Part shown: positions 25,789 through 34,155 of the stretch, piece after piece
How the letters are laid out: each line of letters starts with the position of its first letter
Numbering within the stretch: the first letter of the stretch is position 1
Assembly (NCBI GenBank): GCA_039931775.1
Contig: JBDTRG010000185.1
Coordinates: 54,100 to 118,099 of the forward strand
Source: CAIWHR01 sp039931775
GTDB lineage: Bacteria; Pseudomonadota; Gammaproteobacteria; Burkholderiales; Casimicrobiaceae
Direction of reading: 5' to 3'
Length of the DNA: 64,000 bases
The notes under the pieces: model-generated
Databases searched by the model: none
Told to the model about the DNA's origin: nothing
Seen by the model: the letters and a program-made list of their open reading frames with translations, nothing else
Program-made: the position numbers and the translations under genes

Positions 25789-25875
25789 GCCGGGATGGCG
25801 GAACTGGTAGACGCAGCGGACTCAAAATCCGCCGGTAGCAATACCGTGGGGATTCGACTTCCCCTCCCGGCACCA
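25789..25875 (+). tRNA. tRNA-Leu (anticodon CAA)
   Basis: An 87-nt class II tRNA. The acceptor stem GCCGGGA (25789-25795) pairs with TCCCGGC (25865-25871), followed by encoded ACCA. The anticodon stem GCGGA/TCCGC encloses loop CTCAAAA, giving anticodon CAA for UUG codons. A long variable arm (CGGTAGCAATACCG) and a T-arm with GATTCGA-type loop complete it. Confidence 0.97.
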
Positions 25876-26067
25876 ATAAGAATCAAGTGCTTAAACTGCA
25901 CCTTTGGCGTTCATCCCCGAGTGACCATTACCGCGCAATGCGCGACGCCGTGAGCGAGCCCGCGATCGTCACCACCCGCGGCAACGTATTCTCGCCGTAT
26001 GTCGCGCTCGTCGCGCATGTGCGGCGCGAGGCGACGACCACGGCATTCGCCTGATCGGAAGCAAGCA

Positions 26068-27249
26068 ATGGCCGACACGATCGCGGTTCTCAACGCCGGT
26101 TCATCGAGCCTCAAGTTCTCGCTGTTCGCCGCCGGCGGCTTTGAGCTCACCCTGATCGCGCGCGGACAGGCCGAGGGGCTGTTCACGGCACCCAAGTTCG
26201 TCGCGAAGGGCGGCGACGGCACGATTGTCGACGAGAAGGAGTGGGGCGAGGGCACCCGCCTCGGCCACGAGGGCGCGCTCGACCATCTCGTCTCGGTCCT
26301 GCGCCGGCACTACGGCAGCTATCACCTGACGGCGGTGGGCCATCGCGTCGTGCACGGTGGGATGGAGTACACGCGACCCACGCGCGTGGACGCGTCCATA
26401 GTCGACGCGCTCGAAAAATACGTTCCGCTCGCGCCACTGCACCAGCCTCACAACCTGGCGCCGATACGGTTTCTGCTCGCGCGCGACCCGAAGCTCCCGC
26501 AAGTCGCGTGCTTCGACACCGCGTTTCACCGCGCGCAGCCCGAGGTGGCGCAGGCGTTCGCGCTGCCGCGACGGATCACCGACCGCGGCGTGCGGCGCTA
26601 CGGCTTCCACGGCTTGTCCTACGAGTACATCGCGCAGGCGCTGCCGCGCATCGACGCGCGCGCCGCGTCCGGCAAGACCGTGGTGCTGCACTTGGGCAAC
26701 GGCGCGTCGATGTGCGCGATGGCGAACGGCCGCAGCATGGCGAGCACGATGGGTTTCACCGCGGCGGACGGCCTGCCGATGGGCACGCGCTGCGGCAACC
26801 TCGATCCCGGCGTGGTGCTGTACATGATGGACGAGCTCGAGATGGACGCGCGCGCCATCGAGCGGGTGATCTACCAGGAATCCGGATTGCTCGGTGTGTC
26901 GGGCATCTCGAGCGACATGCGCACGCTGCAGGAGAGCGCCGACCCGCGCGCGAAGGCCGCGATCGACCTCTTCGCGTATCGCATCGGCCGAGAGCTGGGC
27001 TCGCTGTCGGCGGCACTCAGCGGCCTCGACGCGATCGTGTTCACCGCCGGCATTGGCGAGCGCAGCGTGTCCTTGCGCGAACGCGTGTGCCGCGACGCGC
27101 AGTGGCTGGGCGTGGAAGTCGACGCCGCGGCGAACGACCGACACGGTCCGCGCATCAGCACGGCGCAAAGCCGCGTTTCCGCGTGGGTGGTCCCGACCAA
27201 CGAGGAGCTCATGATCGCGCGCCACACGCAGGCCGTGCTCGCGCCGTGA
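26068..27249 (+). CDS. ackA: Acetate kinase
   Basis: A 393-residue ASKHA-fold kinase that interconverts acetate plus ATP and acetyl phosphate. VLNAGSSSLKF lies at residues 6-16, then GHRVVHGG, ACFDTAFHRAQP, RRYGFHGLSYEYI, LHLGNGAS, GLPMGTRCGNLDPGV and FTAGIGERS, covering the family's active-site blocks. ATG 26068 starts directly before the NAGSSS motif. No phosphotransacetylase gene is adjacent, whereas pta usually neighbours ackA; it may be elsewhere, or a phosphoketolase may supply acetyl phosphate. An unrelated-looking 38-codon frame (25938-26054) precedes it. Confidence 0.96.
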   Translation: MADTIAVLNAGSSSLKFSLFAAGGFELTLIARGQAEGLFTAPKFVAKGGDGTIVDEKEWGEGTRLGHEGALDHLVSVLRRHYGSYHLTAVGHRVVHGGMEYTRPTRVDASIVDALEKYVPLAPLHQPHNLAPIRFLLARDPKLPQVACFDTAFHRAQPEVAQAFALPRRITDRGVRRYGFHGLSYEYIAQALPRIDARAASGKTVVLHLGNGASMCAMANGRSMASTMGFTAADGLPMGTRCGNLDPGVVLYMMDELEMDARAIERVIYQESGLLGVSGISSDMRTLQESADPRAKAAIDLFAYRIGRELGSLSAALSGLDAIVFTAGIGERSVSLRERVCRDAQWLGVEVDAAANDRHGPRISTAQSRVSAWVVPTNEELMIARHTQAVLAP

Positions 27250-27396
27250 AGACAGTCGCGCTTCGGTCGCGAGGAACCATCCGTTGGCAGCCCGCGCAGC
27301 GGCTTTCGCGCTTGGGACAAATTCGGGACAGCGCAGCCCAGAATGGCCAGCAATCGCCCGACCTGACAATCGAACTTCGCGGATCGCGATCGTCGC

Positions 27397-27429
27397 AAAA
27401 AAAAAGAACCTCCGACAGCGCGGAGGTTC
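27397..27429 (-). terminator. Rho-independent terminator of the candidate small RNA
   Basis: On the reverse strand GAACCTCCG (27429-27421) pairs perfectly with CGGAGGTTC (27414-27406) over a 6-base loop and is followed by nine T residues (27405-27397). The T-tract is on the reverse-strand side only, so it does not serve ackA. Confidence 0.9.
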
Positions 27430-27596
27430 GGAGTATTGCCAGAGGAGTTGCATCTGCTACGGAACTCACCTTGCGGTGACGCGAAGAACGAACCCGGGCG
27501 ATCCGCTGCACACGCAGCAACAACTCGGAAGTGCGCAATGCTGCCAAATCCATTGCGCCGGGCTTCCGCCGAATCGCGGGGCAGGATTCTCCGCCG
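27397..27596 (-). ncRNA. Candidate sigma-54-dependent small RNA, about 200 nt
   Basis: No credible protein gene explains this reverse-strand unit between ackA and queA. A near-consensus sigma-54 promoter (27607-27623) predicts a start near 27596, and a strong Rho-independent terminator ends at 27397. The interval folds into several local hairpins: GAATC/GATTC near the 5' end, GCGCAATG/CATTGCGC (27533-27540 with 27551-27558), GCTGC/GCAGC (27505-27518), TCACC-GCAA-GGTGA with a GNRA-type tetraloop (27466-27479), and the terminator stem. A CU-rich segment, ACTCCTCT, sits between the last two hairpins and could pair with ribosome binding sites. A reverse-strand ORF starting at 27553 runs through the terminator and looks non-coding. 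The existence of the RNA is inferred. Confidence 0.6.
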
Positions 27597-27606
27597 ATCG
27601 ATTCAA

Positions 27607-27623
27607 TGCATACCGCGTGCCAA
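27607..27623 (-). promoter_or_regulatory. Sigma-54 promoter upstream of candidate small RNA
   Basis: The reverse strand reads TTGGCACGCGGTATGCA, matching TGGCACG-N4-TTGCA in all but one position with exact GG-N10-GC spacing (GG 27621-27620, GC 27609-27608). I found no TGTC-N10-GACA site in the 150 bp upstream, so the activator may differ from GlrR. Confidence 0.65.
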
Positions 27624-27711
27624 ATAAAACTAATACAGTGATATCAATCGGTTACACGAACCGCCCTACCATCGTCGCCGGCGGGATGTAAACCCCTCCG
27701 ACACGCAGCTC

Positions 27712-28752
27712 ATGGTCCGACACGCCCTTTCCGATTTCGACTACGTGCTTCCGCCGGAGCTGATCGCGCAGGTTCCGGCAGCGGTTCGCACCGGCAGCCG
27801 ACTACTGCTCGTAAATGGCCCAGCGCTCGCCGATCTCGCTTTCATCGATCTGCCGCGCCTCGTCGCGCGCGGTGATCTCATGGTGTTCAACGACACCCGA
27901 GTGATCAAGGCACGGCTTTTCGCTGTGCGCCCGACCGGAGGCAAGGTCGAGCTCCTGTTCGAGCGCGCGCTCGGCGTAGACGAAGCGGTTTTCCAGCTTC
28001 GCGCGAGCCATCCGCCGCGCGAGGGCGGCGAGTTGCTGCTGCCCGACGGAGCTCGCGCGACGGTTGTCGAACGCGACGGCCGCTACTTCCGGCTGCGACT
28101 CGAAGGGATTCCCGCGCTATTCGACTACCTGGATCAATTCGGCGAGGTCCCGTTGCCGCCATACATCGCGCGCGCTGCCGACATTGCCGACGAGGCGCGC
28201 TACCAGACGGTCTACGCTCGCCATCCGGGCGCGGCGGCGGCACCGACCGCGGGACTGCACTTCGACGAAGCGATGTTCGTCGCGTTGAAAGCCGCGGGCG
28301 TCGAATGCGCGCACCTGACGCTGCACGTCGGCGCCGGCACGTTTCAACCGGTGGACACCGAGGACCTCACGCAGCACCGGATGCACGCCGAACGCTATCG
28401 GATCCCTCCCGAGACCGTCGCCGCGATTCGAGCGGCGCGCGCGCGCGACGGTCAGGTCCTCGCAGTCGGCACGACGAGCCTGCGCGCGCTGGAGTCGGCC
28501 GCCGACGAACGGGGAAGCATTCGCGCCGGCGACGCCGAAACGCAGCTCTTCGTCACGCCGGGTTACCGGTTCCGCGTCGTCGACCGGTTGGTCACGAACT
28601 TTCACCTGCCGAAGTCGACGCTGCTGATGCTGGTCTCGGCGTTCGCCGGTTACGCGAACATCCGCGCCGCCTACGCGCATGCGATCGAGCATCGCTACCG
28701 GTTTTTCAGCTACGGCGACGCGATGCTGCTCGACCGTGCCCCGGCGCAATAG
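27712..28752 (+). CDS. queA: S-adenosylmethionine:tRNA ribosyltransferase-isomerase
   Basis: A 346-residue enzyme that transfers ribose from S-adenosylmethionine to preQ1 in tRNA to form epoxyqueuosine. The start reads DFDYVLPPELIAQVPA, then VFNDTRVIKARLF, GEVPLPPYI, RYQTVYARHPGAAAAPTAGLHF, LHVGAGTFQPV and TNFHLPKSTLLMLVSAFAG, all characteristic. It starts the queA-tgt-yajC-secD-secF series common in proteobacteria. The ATG at 27712 lies within a direct repeat TCCGACACGC (about 27698 and 27717), with no strong ribosome binding site visible. Confidence 0.97.
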   Translation: MVRHALSDFDYVLPPELIAQVPAAVRTGSRLLLVNGPALADLAFIDLPRLVARGDLMVFNDTRVIKARLFAVRPTGGKVELLFERALGVDEAVFQLRASHPPREGGELLLPDGARATVVERDGRYFRLRLEGIPALFDYLDQFGEVPLPPYIARAADIADEARYQTVYARHPGAAAAPTAGLHFDEAMFVALKAAGVECAHLTLHVGAGTFQPVDTEDLTQHRMHAERYRIPPETVAAIRAARARDGQVLAVGTTSLRALESAADERGSIRAGDAETQLFVTPGYRFRVVDRLVTNFHLPKSTLLMLVSAFAGYANIRAAYAHAIEHRYRFFSYGDAMLLDRAPAQ

Positions 28753-28781
28753 CGGCAACTCGCGCTGCTACAATCGATCGG

Positions 28782-29894
28782 ATGCAATTCACGCTGCTGG
28801 CGACCTCGGAAGGCGCGCGCCGGGGTCGACTCGATCTTGCCCATGGCGCCGTCGACACGCCGGTGTTCATGCCGGTCGGCACCTACGGCACCGTCAAGGC
28901 GATGGCCCCGAACGAACTGGCCGGGCTGGGTGCGCAGATCGTGCTCGGCAACACGTTCCACCTGTGGCTGCGTCCGGGCGTCGAGGTGATCGAAGCGCAT
29001 GGCGGCCTGCACCGTTTCATGGGGTGGCCGCATCCGCTGCTCACCGACTCGGGCGGCTTTCAAGTGTGGAGCCTTGGGGCGCTGCGCAAAGTGCGCGAGG
29101 AAGGTGTGGCGTTCGCCTCGCCGGTCAACGGCGACCGCATGTTGCTCACGCCGGAGATCTCGATGCAGATCCAGCGCGTGCTCGACTCCGATATCGCGAT
29201 GGTGTTCGATGAGTGCACGCCCTATCCGGCGACGCGCGACGAGGTGGCGTCATCGATGGAGCTTTCACTGCGCTGGGCGCGGCGATCGCGCACCGAATTC
29301 GATGCACTGGCGAACCGGAATGCGCTGTTCGGCATCGTGCAGGGCGGCATGCACGAGGACCTGCGCGACACGTCGCTCGCCGGACTCGCCGACATCGGCT
29401 TCGACGGCTACGCGATCGGCGGAATGTCGGTCGGCGAGCCGAAGAACGAGATGCTCGCGATCCTGGGGCACACCGCGCCGCGCCTGCCGGCCGATCGGCC
29501 GCGATACCTGATGGGTGTCGGTACTCCCGAGGACATCGTCGCCGGCGTCAAAGCGGGCATCGACATGTTCGACTGCGTGCTGCCGACGCGCAACGCGAGG
29601 AACGGCTGGCTCTTCACGCGCTTTGGCGACGTGAAGATCCGCAATGCGAAGCACCGCACCGACACCCGGCCGCTCGACGACACCTGCGGCTGCTACACGT
29701 GCGGCCATTTCACCCGCGCCTACCTGCACCATCTGCAGCGGGTCAACGAAATCCTCGGCGCGCGCCTCAACACGATCCACAACCTCCATTACTACCTCTG
29801 GCTCGCGCACGGCATGCGCGAGGCGATCGCCGAAGGCCGCTTCGCCGGGTGGGCCGACGGGTTCCGGCAGGACCGCGCCCGCGTGGTAGAATAG
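28782..29894 (+). CDS. tgt: Queuine tRNA-ribosyltransferase
   Basis: A 370-residue TIM-barrel enzyme that exchanges guanine 34 for preQ1 in GUN-anticodon tRNAs. The N-terminus reads MQFTLLATSEGARRGRL; the substrate-binding TDSGGFQVWSLG, the MVFDECTPYPAT segment and GGMSVGEPKNEM follow. The active-site region is GIDMFDCVLPTRNARNGW, and the zinc site is CGCYTCGHFTRAYLHHL. It lies 29 bp after queA and its product acts just before QueA's step on the same nucleotide. Confidence 0.98.
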   Translation: MQFTLLATSEGARRGRLDLAHGAVDTPVFMPVGTYGTVKAMAPNELAGLGAQIVLGNTFHLWLRPGVEVIEAHGGLHRFMGWPHPLLTDSGGFQVWSLGALRKVREEGVAFASPVNGDRMLLTPEISMQIQRVLDSDIAMVFDECTPYPATRDEVASSMELSLRWARRSRTEFDALANRNALFGIVQGGMHEDLRDTSLAGLADIGFDGYAIGGMSVGEPKNEMLAILGHTAPRLPADRPRYLMGVGTPEDIVAGVKAGIDMFDCVLPTRNARNGWLFTRFGDVKIRNAKHRTDTRPLDDTCGCYTCGHFTRAYLHHLQRVNEILGARLNTIHNLHYYLWLAHGMREAIAEGRFAGWADGFRQDRARVVE

Positions 29895-29976
29895 CAAGTT
29901 AACCATTCGCGCCCCGGCATCGCCCGGCGGCTTGCCCGCGCACCCGTTAGTGCGGGCCCATCTTCGGAGGAAAAAC

Positions 29977-30315
29977 GTGTTGATCGACCTCGTGATCACC
30001 CCTGCCTACGCGCAAAGCGCACCCGGCTCGATGTTCGGCGGCGACTTGATGGCGTTCCTGCCGATGGTCGCGATCTTCGTCGTCTTCTACTTCCTGCTGA
30101 TACGCCCGCAGCAAAAGAAGGCCAAGGAAGCGAAGGCCATGCTGGAGGCGCTGCAGAAAGGCGACGAGGTCGTCACCGCCGGCGGCGTTCTCGGTCGCAT
30201 CGCGAAGCTCGGCGATCAGTATGTGACGGTCGAGGTCGCCGACAAGACCGAGATCACGGTCCAGCGCGGCGCCATCGCGCAGCTTCTGCCCAAGGGCACG
30301 ATCAAGGCGCTGTGA
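29977..30315 (+). CDS. yajC: Sec translocon accessory subunit YajC
   Basis: A 112-residue inner membrane protein of the SecDF-YajC complex. One membrane span (about residues 22-40, FLPMVAIFVVFYFLLIRP) is followed by the QQKKAKE basic patch and the family core GDEVVTAGGVLGRIAKLGDQYVTVEVAD. The GTG at 29977 follows a strong GGAGG (29966-29970) by 6 bp and was preferred over an upstream in-frame ATG and an adjacent TTG. The first residues (VITPAYAQ) are conserved in betaproteobacterial YajC. Confidence 0.95.
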   Translation: MLIDLVITPAYAQSAPGSMFGGDLMAFLPMVAIFVVFYFLLIRPQQKKAKEAKAMLEALQKGDEVVTAGGVLGRIAKLGDQYVTVEVADKTEITVQRGAIAQLLPKGTIKAL

Positions 30316-30431
30316 CGCACCAAGGGACATCGCGCGTCCCGCGCAGCATCGGGATCCCGGCGCGCGTACGCGCCCGCGCCTGACGCCCGATCGGCGACCA
30401 CCCCGCCCGACTCCATGCCACTTTCCGCGCC

Positions 30432-32294
30432 ATGAATCGATACCCCCTCTGGAAATACCTGCTGATCGCCATCGCGCTCGTCGTCGGCATCGTCTTCACG
30501 GTGCCGAACTTCTTCCCCGAAGTCCCGGCGGTGCAGGTGTCCTCGTCGAAGTCGGCGGTCAAGATCGACAGTGCGCTCCTTTCGTCGGTCGAGGACGCGC
30601 TCAAGGCGGCCGCCGTGCCGTATTCGGGCGTAGCGCTCGACGCGACCGGCATCAAAGTGCGCTTGGCCGACCCCGACACCCAGCTCAAGGCAAAGGACGC
30701 GCTGCAGGCGAAGCTCGGGCCCAACTACATCGTCGCGCTCAACCTGCTGTCCGCATCCCCGCAGTGGCTGACCTCGATCGGCGCCAAGCCGATGTACCTC
30801 GGCCTCGACCTGCGCGGCGGCGTGCACTTCCTGCTGCAGGTCGACATGAAGGCCGCACTCGACAAGGCCGGCGATCGATACACGACGGACATCCGCTCGC
30901 TGCTTCGCGAAAAGAAGGTGCAGTATTCCGGCGTCGCCCGCGAGGGCGCGAGCGTGGTAGTCCGCTTCCGCGACGACGCCGAGCGCAGCAAGGCGCGCGT
31001 CGAGATCGAGAAATCCTTCCCGGACCTGGCGCTGCGCGAAGCCACCGACGCGTCCGGCGAACTGCGCCTCATCGCGGGACTGAAACCCGAAGCGCAGAAG
31101 CGGATCCAGGACGGTGCCGTCCAGCAGAACATCACGATCCTTCGTAACCGCGTTAACGAACTGGGTGTGGCCGAACCGATCGTCCAGCAGCAGGGGTCCG
31201 ATCGCGTCGTCGTGCAGTTGCCCGGCGTGCAGGATACGGCGCGCGCCAAGGACATCCTCGGCCGCACCGCGACGCTCGAAATCCGGATGGTCAACGAGGA
31301 TCCGGGCGCGCTCGAGGCGGCGATGGCCGGGCAGGTGCCGTTCGGCAGCGATCTGTACACGGACCGCAACGGCATTCCCAGCCTGGTCCGGCGCCAGGTC
31401 GTGATCACCGGCGATCGCATCCAGGATGCGCAGCCGGGCTTCGACAGCCGCAACAACGAGCCGATCGTCAGCGTTACGCTCGACGGCACGGGCGGCCGCG
31501 TGATCAAGGAGATCTCGCGCGAGAACATCGGCAAGGGAATGGCGATCCTGCTGGTCGAGAAAAACAAGACGGATCTGATCACTGCACCGAAGATCCGCGA
31601 CGAACTCGGCACCCGCTTCCAGATCAGCGGACGGATGACCACGCGCGAGGCGAACGACATCGCGCTCCTGATGCGCGCCGGCGCGCTGGCGGCGCCGATG
31701 GAGATCGTCGAGGAACGCACCGTCGGGCCGTCGCTCGGCAAGGAGAACATCGATAAGGGCTTCAACTCGGTGTTCTACGGTTTCATCGTCCTTTCGATCT
31801 TCATGTGCGTCTACTACCTGCTGATGGGCGCCATCTCGACGATCGCGCTGTCCGTGAACCTGCTGCTTCTGGTCGCGCTGCTGTCGATGCTCCAGGCGAC
31901 GCTGACCTTGCCCGGCATCGCGGCAATCGCGTTGACGCTCGGCATGGCCATCGACTCCAACGTGCTGATCAACGAGCGCATCCGCGAGGAATTGCGCTGG
32001 GGCGCAACGCCGCACGCCGCACTGACGGCGGGCTACGAGCGCGCTTTCGGCACGATCCTCGACTCCAACGTGACGACGCTGATCGCCGGCATCGCGCTTC
32101 TCATCTTCGGCACCGGCCCGGTGCGCGGCTTCGCCGTCGTCCACTGCCTAGGCATCATGACGTCGATGTTTTCAGCGGTGTTCGTCTCGCGCGGGATCGT
32201 CAACCTGATCTACGGCGGTCGCAAGCACCTCGCCAAGATCTCCATCGGGCAGCTATGGCGACCGGACGCCGCCGTCGGCGTTCCGGCGAAGTGA
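30432..32294 (+). CDS. secD: Protein translocase subunit SecD
   Basis: A 620-residue RND-type component that pulls secreted proteins through SecYEG using the proton gradient. TM1 is residues 9-26 (YLLIAIALVVGIVFTVPNFFP). The large periplasmic P1 domain begins LGLDLRGGVHFLLQVDM. The C-terminal five-span block has LPGIAAIALTLGMAIDSNVLINERIREE, holding the proton-relay Asp of TM4, then ILDSNVTTLIAGI. It precedes secF by 113 bp. Confidence 0.97.
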   Translation: MNRYPLWKYLLIAIALVVGIVFTVPNFFPEVPAVQVSSSKSAVKIDSALLSSVEDALKAAAVPYSGVALDATGIKVRLADPDTQLKAKDALQAKLGPNYIVALNLLSASPQWLTSIGAKPMYLGLDLRGGVHFLLQVDMKAALDKAGDRYTTDIRSLLREKKVQYSGVAREGASVVVRFRDDAERSKARVEIEKSFPDLALREATDASGELRLIAGLKPEAQKRIQDGAVQQNITILRNRVNELGVAEPIVQQQGSDRVVVQLPGVQDTARAKDILGRTATLEIRMVNEDPGALEAAMAGQVPFGSDLYTDRNGIPSLVRRQVVITGDRIQDAQPGFDSRNNEPIVSVTLDGTGGRVIKEISRENIGKGMAILLVEKNKTDLITAPKIRDELGTRFQISGRMTTREANDIALLMRAGALAAPMEIVEERTVGPSLGKENIDKGFNSVFYGFIVLSIFMCVYYLLMGAISTIALSVNLLLLVALLSMLQATLTLPGIAAIALTLGMAIDSNVLINERIREELRWGATPHAALTAGYERAFGTILDSNVTTLIAGIALLIFGTGPVRGFAVVHCLGIMTSMFSAVFVSRGIVNLIYGGRKHLAKISIGQLWRPDAAVGVPAK

Positions 32295-32407
32295 CCGACC
32301 CCCGATCGATGGGCGCTCCGACCCCCAATCCGGCATTTCGTCGCATCGCGCCTCAACGCGACGCGGCGGGCGGCTAGCATCCGGCCAGACATCCTCGAGA
32401 TCCGACC

Positions 32408-33352
32408 ATGGAATTCTTCAGAATCCGGCGCGACATCCCGTTCATGCGGTACGCGCTCACGTTCAACGTGATTTCGCTCGTCACGTTCGTGCTGGCCGTA
32501 TTCTTCCTCGCCACGCGGGGATTGAACCTCGGCGTCGATTTCCGGGGCGGCACGCTCATCGAGGTCACGTACGGCCATGCGGTCGACTTCAACCGCGTGC
32601 GCCATGCCGTCGACACGCTCAATCTCGGCGAGTATTCCGCGCAGAGCTTCGGCAGCTCCGATACCGCGCTGATCAGGCTTCCGCTCAAAGCGGGCGTGTC
32701 GAGCGCCCAGCTCTCGGAACAGGTGATGGGCGCACTGCGGGCCGACGACCCGTCGGCGAAGCAGCAGCGTGTCGAATTCGTGGGTCCGCAAGTCGGTAAG
32801 GAACTCTACGAAAACGGCGCGCTCGCGCTGCTCCTGGTTTCGATCGGCATCGTCGGCTACCTCGCGATGCGGTTCGAATGGCGCTTCGCCATCGCGGCGA
32901 TCATCGCCAACCTGCACGACATCATCATCATCCTGGGTTTCTTCGCGCTGTTCCAGTGGGAATTCTCACTCCCCGTTCTCGCGGCGGTGCTCGCGGTGCT
33001 CGGCTACTCGGTGAACGAATCGGTCGTGATCGCCGACCGGATTCGCGAGAATTTCCGCAAGATGCGCAAGGCGACCGTGACGCACGTGATCGATAATGCG
33101 ATCACCAGCACGATCTCGCGGACGATTATCACCCACGGCATGACCTTGCTGATGGTGCTGTCGATACTGTTCTTCGGCGGCGAGACGCTGCACTACTTCG
33201 CGCTCGCGCTGACGATCGGCATCTGTTTCGGCATCTACTCGTCGGTGCTGGTGATGGCGCCGCTGGTGATGTGGATGGGCGTCTCGCGCGAGGATCTCGT
33301 CAAGCCGGAACGAAAGCGCGAAGGCCCCGAGGGCGAAAAGATCCTTCCTTAG
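32408..33352 (+). CDS. secF: Protein translocase subunit SecF
   Basis: A 314-residue partner of SecD with six membrane spans. It has TM1 (about 16-36), LNLGVDFRGGTLIEV opening the periplasmic domain, and the C-terminal block AAVLAVLGYSVNESVVIADRIREN, followed by TSTISRTIITHGMTLLMVLSILFFGG. It ends in a short basic tail. Its TAG stop sits 3 bp before the first copy of a REP-like repeat cluster. Confidence 0.97.
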   Translation: MEFFRIRRDIPFMRYALTFNVISLVTFVLAVFFLATRGLNLGVDFRGGTLIEVTYGHAVDFNRVRHAVDTLNLGEYSAQSFGSSDTALIRLPLKAGVSSAQLSEQVMGALRADDPSAKQQRVEFVGPQVGKELYENGALALLLVSIGIVGYLAMRFEWRFAIAAIIANLHDIIIILGFFALFQWEFSLPVLAAVLAVLGYSVNESVVIADRIRENFRKMRKATVTHVIDNAITSTISRTIITHGMTLLMVLSILFFGGETLHYFALALTIGICFGIYSSVLVMAPLVMWMGVSREDLVKPERKREGPEGEKILP

Positions 33353-33355
33353 GAA

Positions 33356-33482
33356 GTAGGGTCAGACTCGACTTTTCGCTCCGCGCCGGAACCGGCCGGC
33401 CCCTGATGGGAAAAGTCGAGTCTGACCCTACTTTCACTGATGGGAAAAGTCGAGTCTGACCCTACTTTCAGTCTGACCCTAC
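33356..33482. repeat. REP-like inverted repeat cluster A
   Basis: The unit TAGGGTCAGACTCGACTTTT (with a leading G) occurs forward at 33356-33376 and inverted at 33411-33431 and 33445-33465. A truncated inverted copy lies at 33470-33482. Copies 2 and 3 share the flank TGATGGG, suggesting tandem duplication. The same unit recurs at 48.7 kb. Such short palindromic intergenic units are usually mobilised by REP-associated Y1 transposases; none is in this window. Confidence 0.85.
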
Positions 33483-33489
33483 CTTCCCC

Positions 33490-34140
33490 ATGCTGACCAC
33501 GCTCTTCTATTCGCTGTTCGCCCTTGACCAGACGGTCGCGGGGCTTGCGGCCCAGCATGGGCACTGGCTCTACCTGATCCTGTTCCTGATCATCTTTGCT
33601 GAAACCGGCCTCGTCGTCTTTCCATTCCTCCCGGGCGACTCGATCCTCTTCATCGCCGGAACCGTTATCGCGACCGCCGACCTCAACGTCCATCTGCTGG
33701 TCGTCGTTCTGATTGCCGCGGCGATCCTCGGGGACACTGTCAATTACGCGATCGGCCACTACATCGGACCGCGCGCGTTCGATCGACCCGACTCCCGCTG
33801 GTTCAAGCAAGTCCATTTGCGGCGAACGCAGGCGTTCTACGACCGGTATGGCGGCGTGACGATCATCATCGGGCGGTTCGTTCCGATCATCCGGACGTTC
33901 GCGCCGTTCCTCGCGGGCGTGGCCGGGATGACGTACGCGCGATTTCTTTCGTACAACGTGGTTGGCGCCGTCGCATGGATCGCCTCGCTCGTCTACGCGG
34001 GCTACCTGTTCGGCAACATCCCGTGGGTCAAGGAGAATCTGACGCTGATCGTCGTGGCGATCGTCGTCGTCTCGCTGATCCCCGCGGTGACCACATTCAT
34101 CAGCGAACGCCGGTCGCGCCGCGACCCTTCGGAAGCGTAG
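33490..34140 (+). CDS. DedA-family inner membrane protein
   Basis: A 216-residue polytopic protein matching DedA. It has FAETGLVVFPFLPGDSILFIAG with the family's Glu and Pro-Gly-Asp residues, GDTVNYAIGHYIGPRAF, FYDRYGGVTIIIGRFVPIIRTFAPFLAGVAGM with the essential Arg residues, and the FLSYNVVGAVAWI segment. DedA proteins maintain membrane lipid homeostasis, and several act as undecaprenyl-phosphate or phospholipid flippases. The repeat cluster ends only 7 bp before the ATG, so no Shine-Dalgarno sequence is visible. TACCTTCCCC directly precedes the start. Confidence 0.9.
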   Translation: MLTTLFYSLFALDQTVAGLAAQHGHWLYLILFLIIFAETGLVVFPFLPGDSILFIAGTVIATADLNVHLLVVVLIAAAILGDTVNYAIGHYIGPRAFDRPDSRWFKQVHLRRTQAFYDRYGGVTIIIGRFVPIIRTFAPFLAGVAGMTYARFLSYNVVGAVAWIASLVYAGYLFGNIPWVKENLTLIVVAIVVVSLIPAVTTFISERRSRRDPSEA

Positions 34141-34155
34141 GACCCGGACCGGGCG

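Noticed and set aside
25938..26054. A 38-codon forward ORF between tRNA-Leu and ackA
   Set aside because: No ribosome binding site and no recognisable sequence; too short to support without homologues, though it has a plausible composition.
27209..27553. A 114-codon reverse ORF across the candidate small RNA
   Set aside because: It reads through a strong terminator into the 3' end of ackA and has no recognisable domain, so the RNA explanation is preferred.
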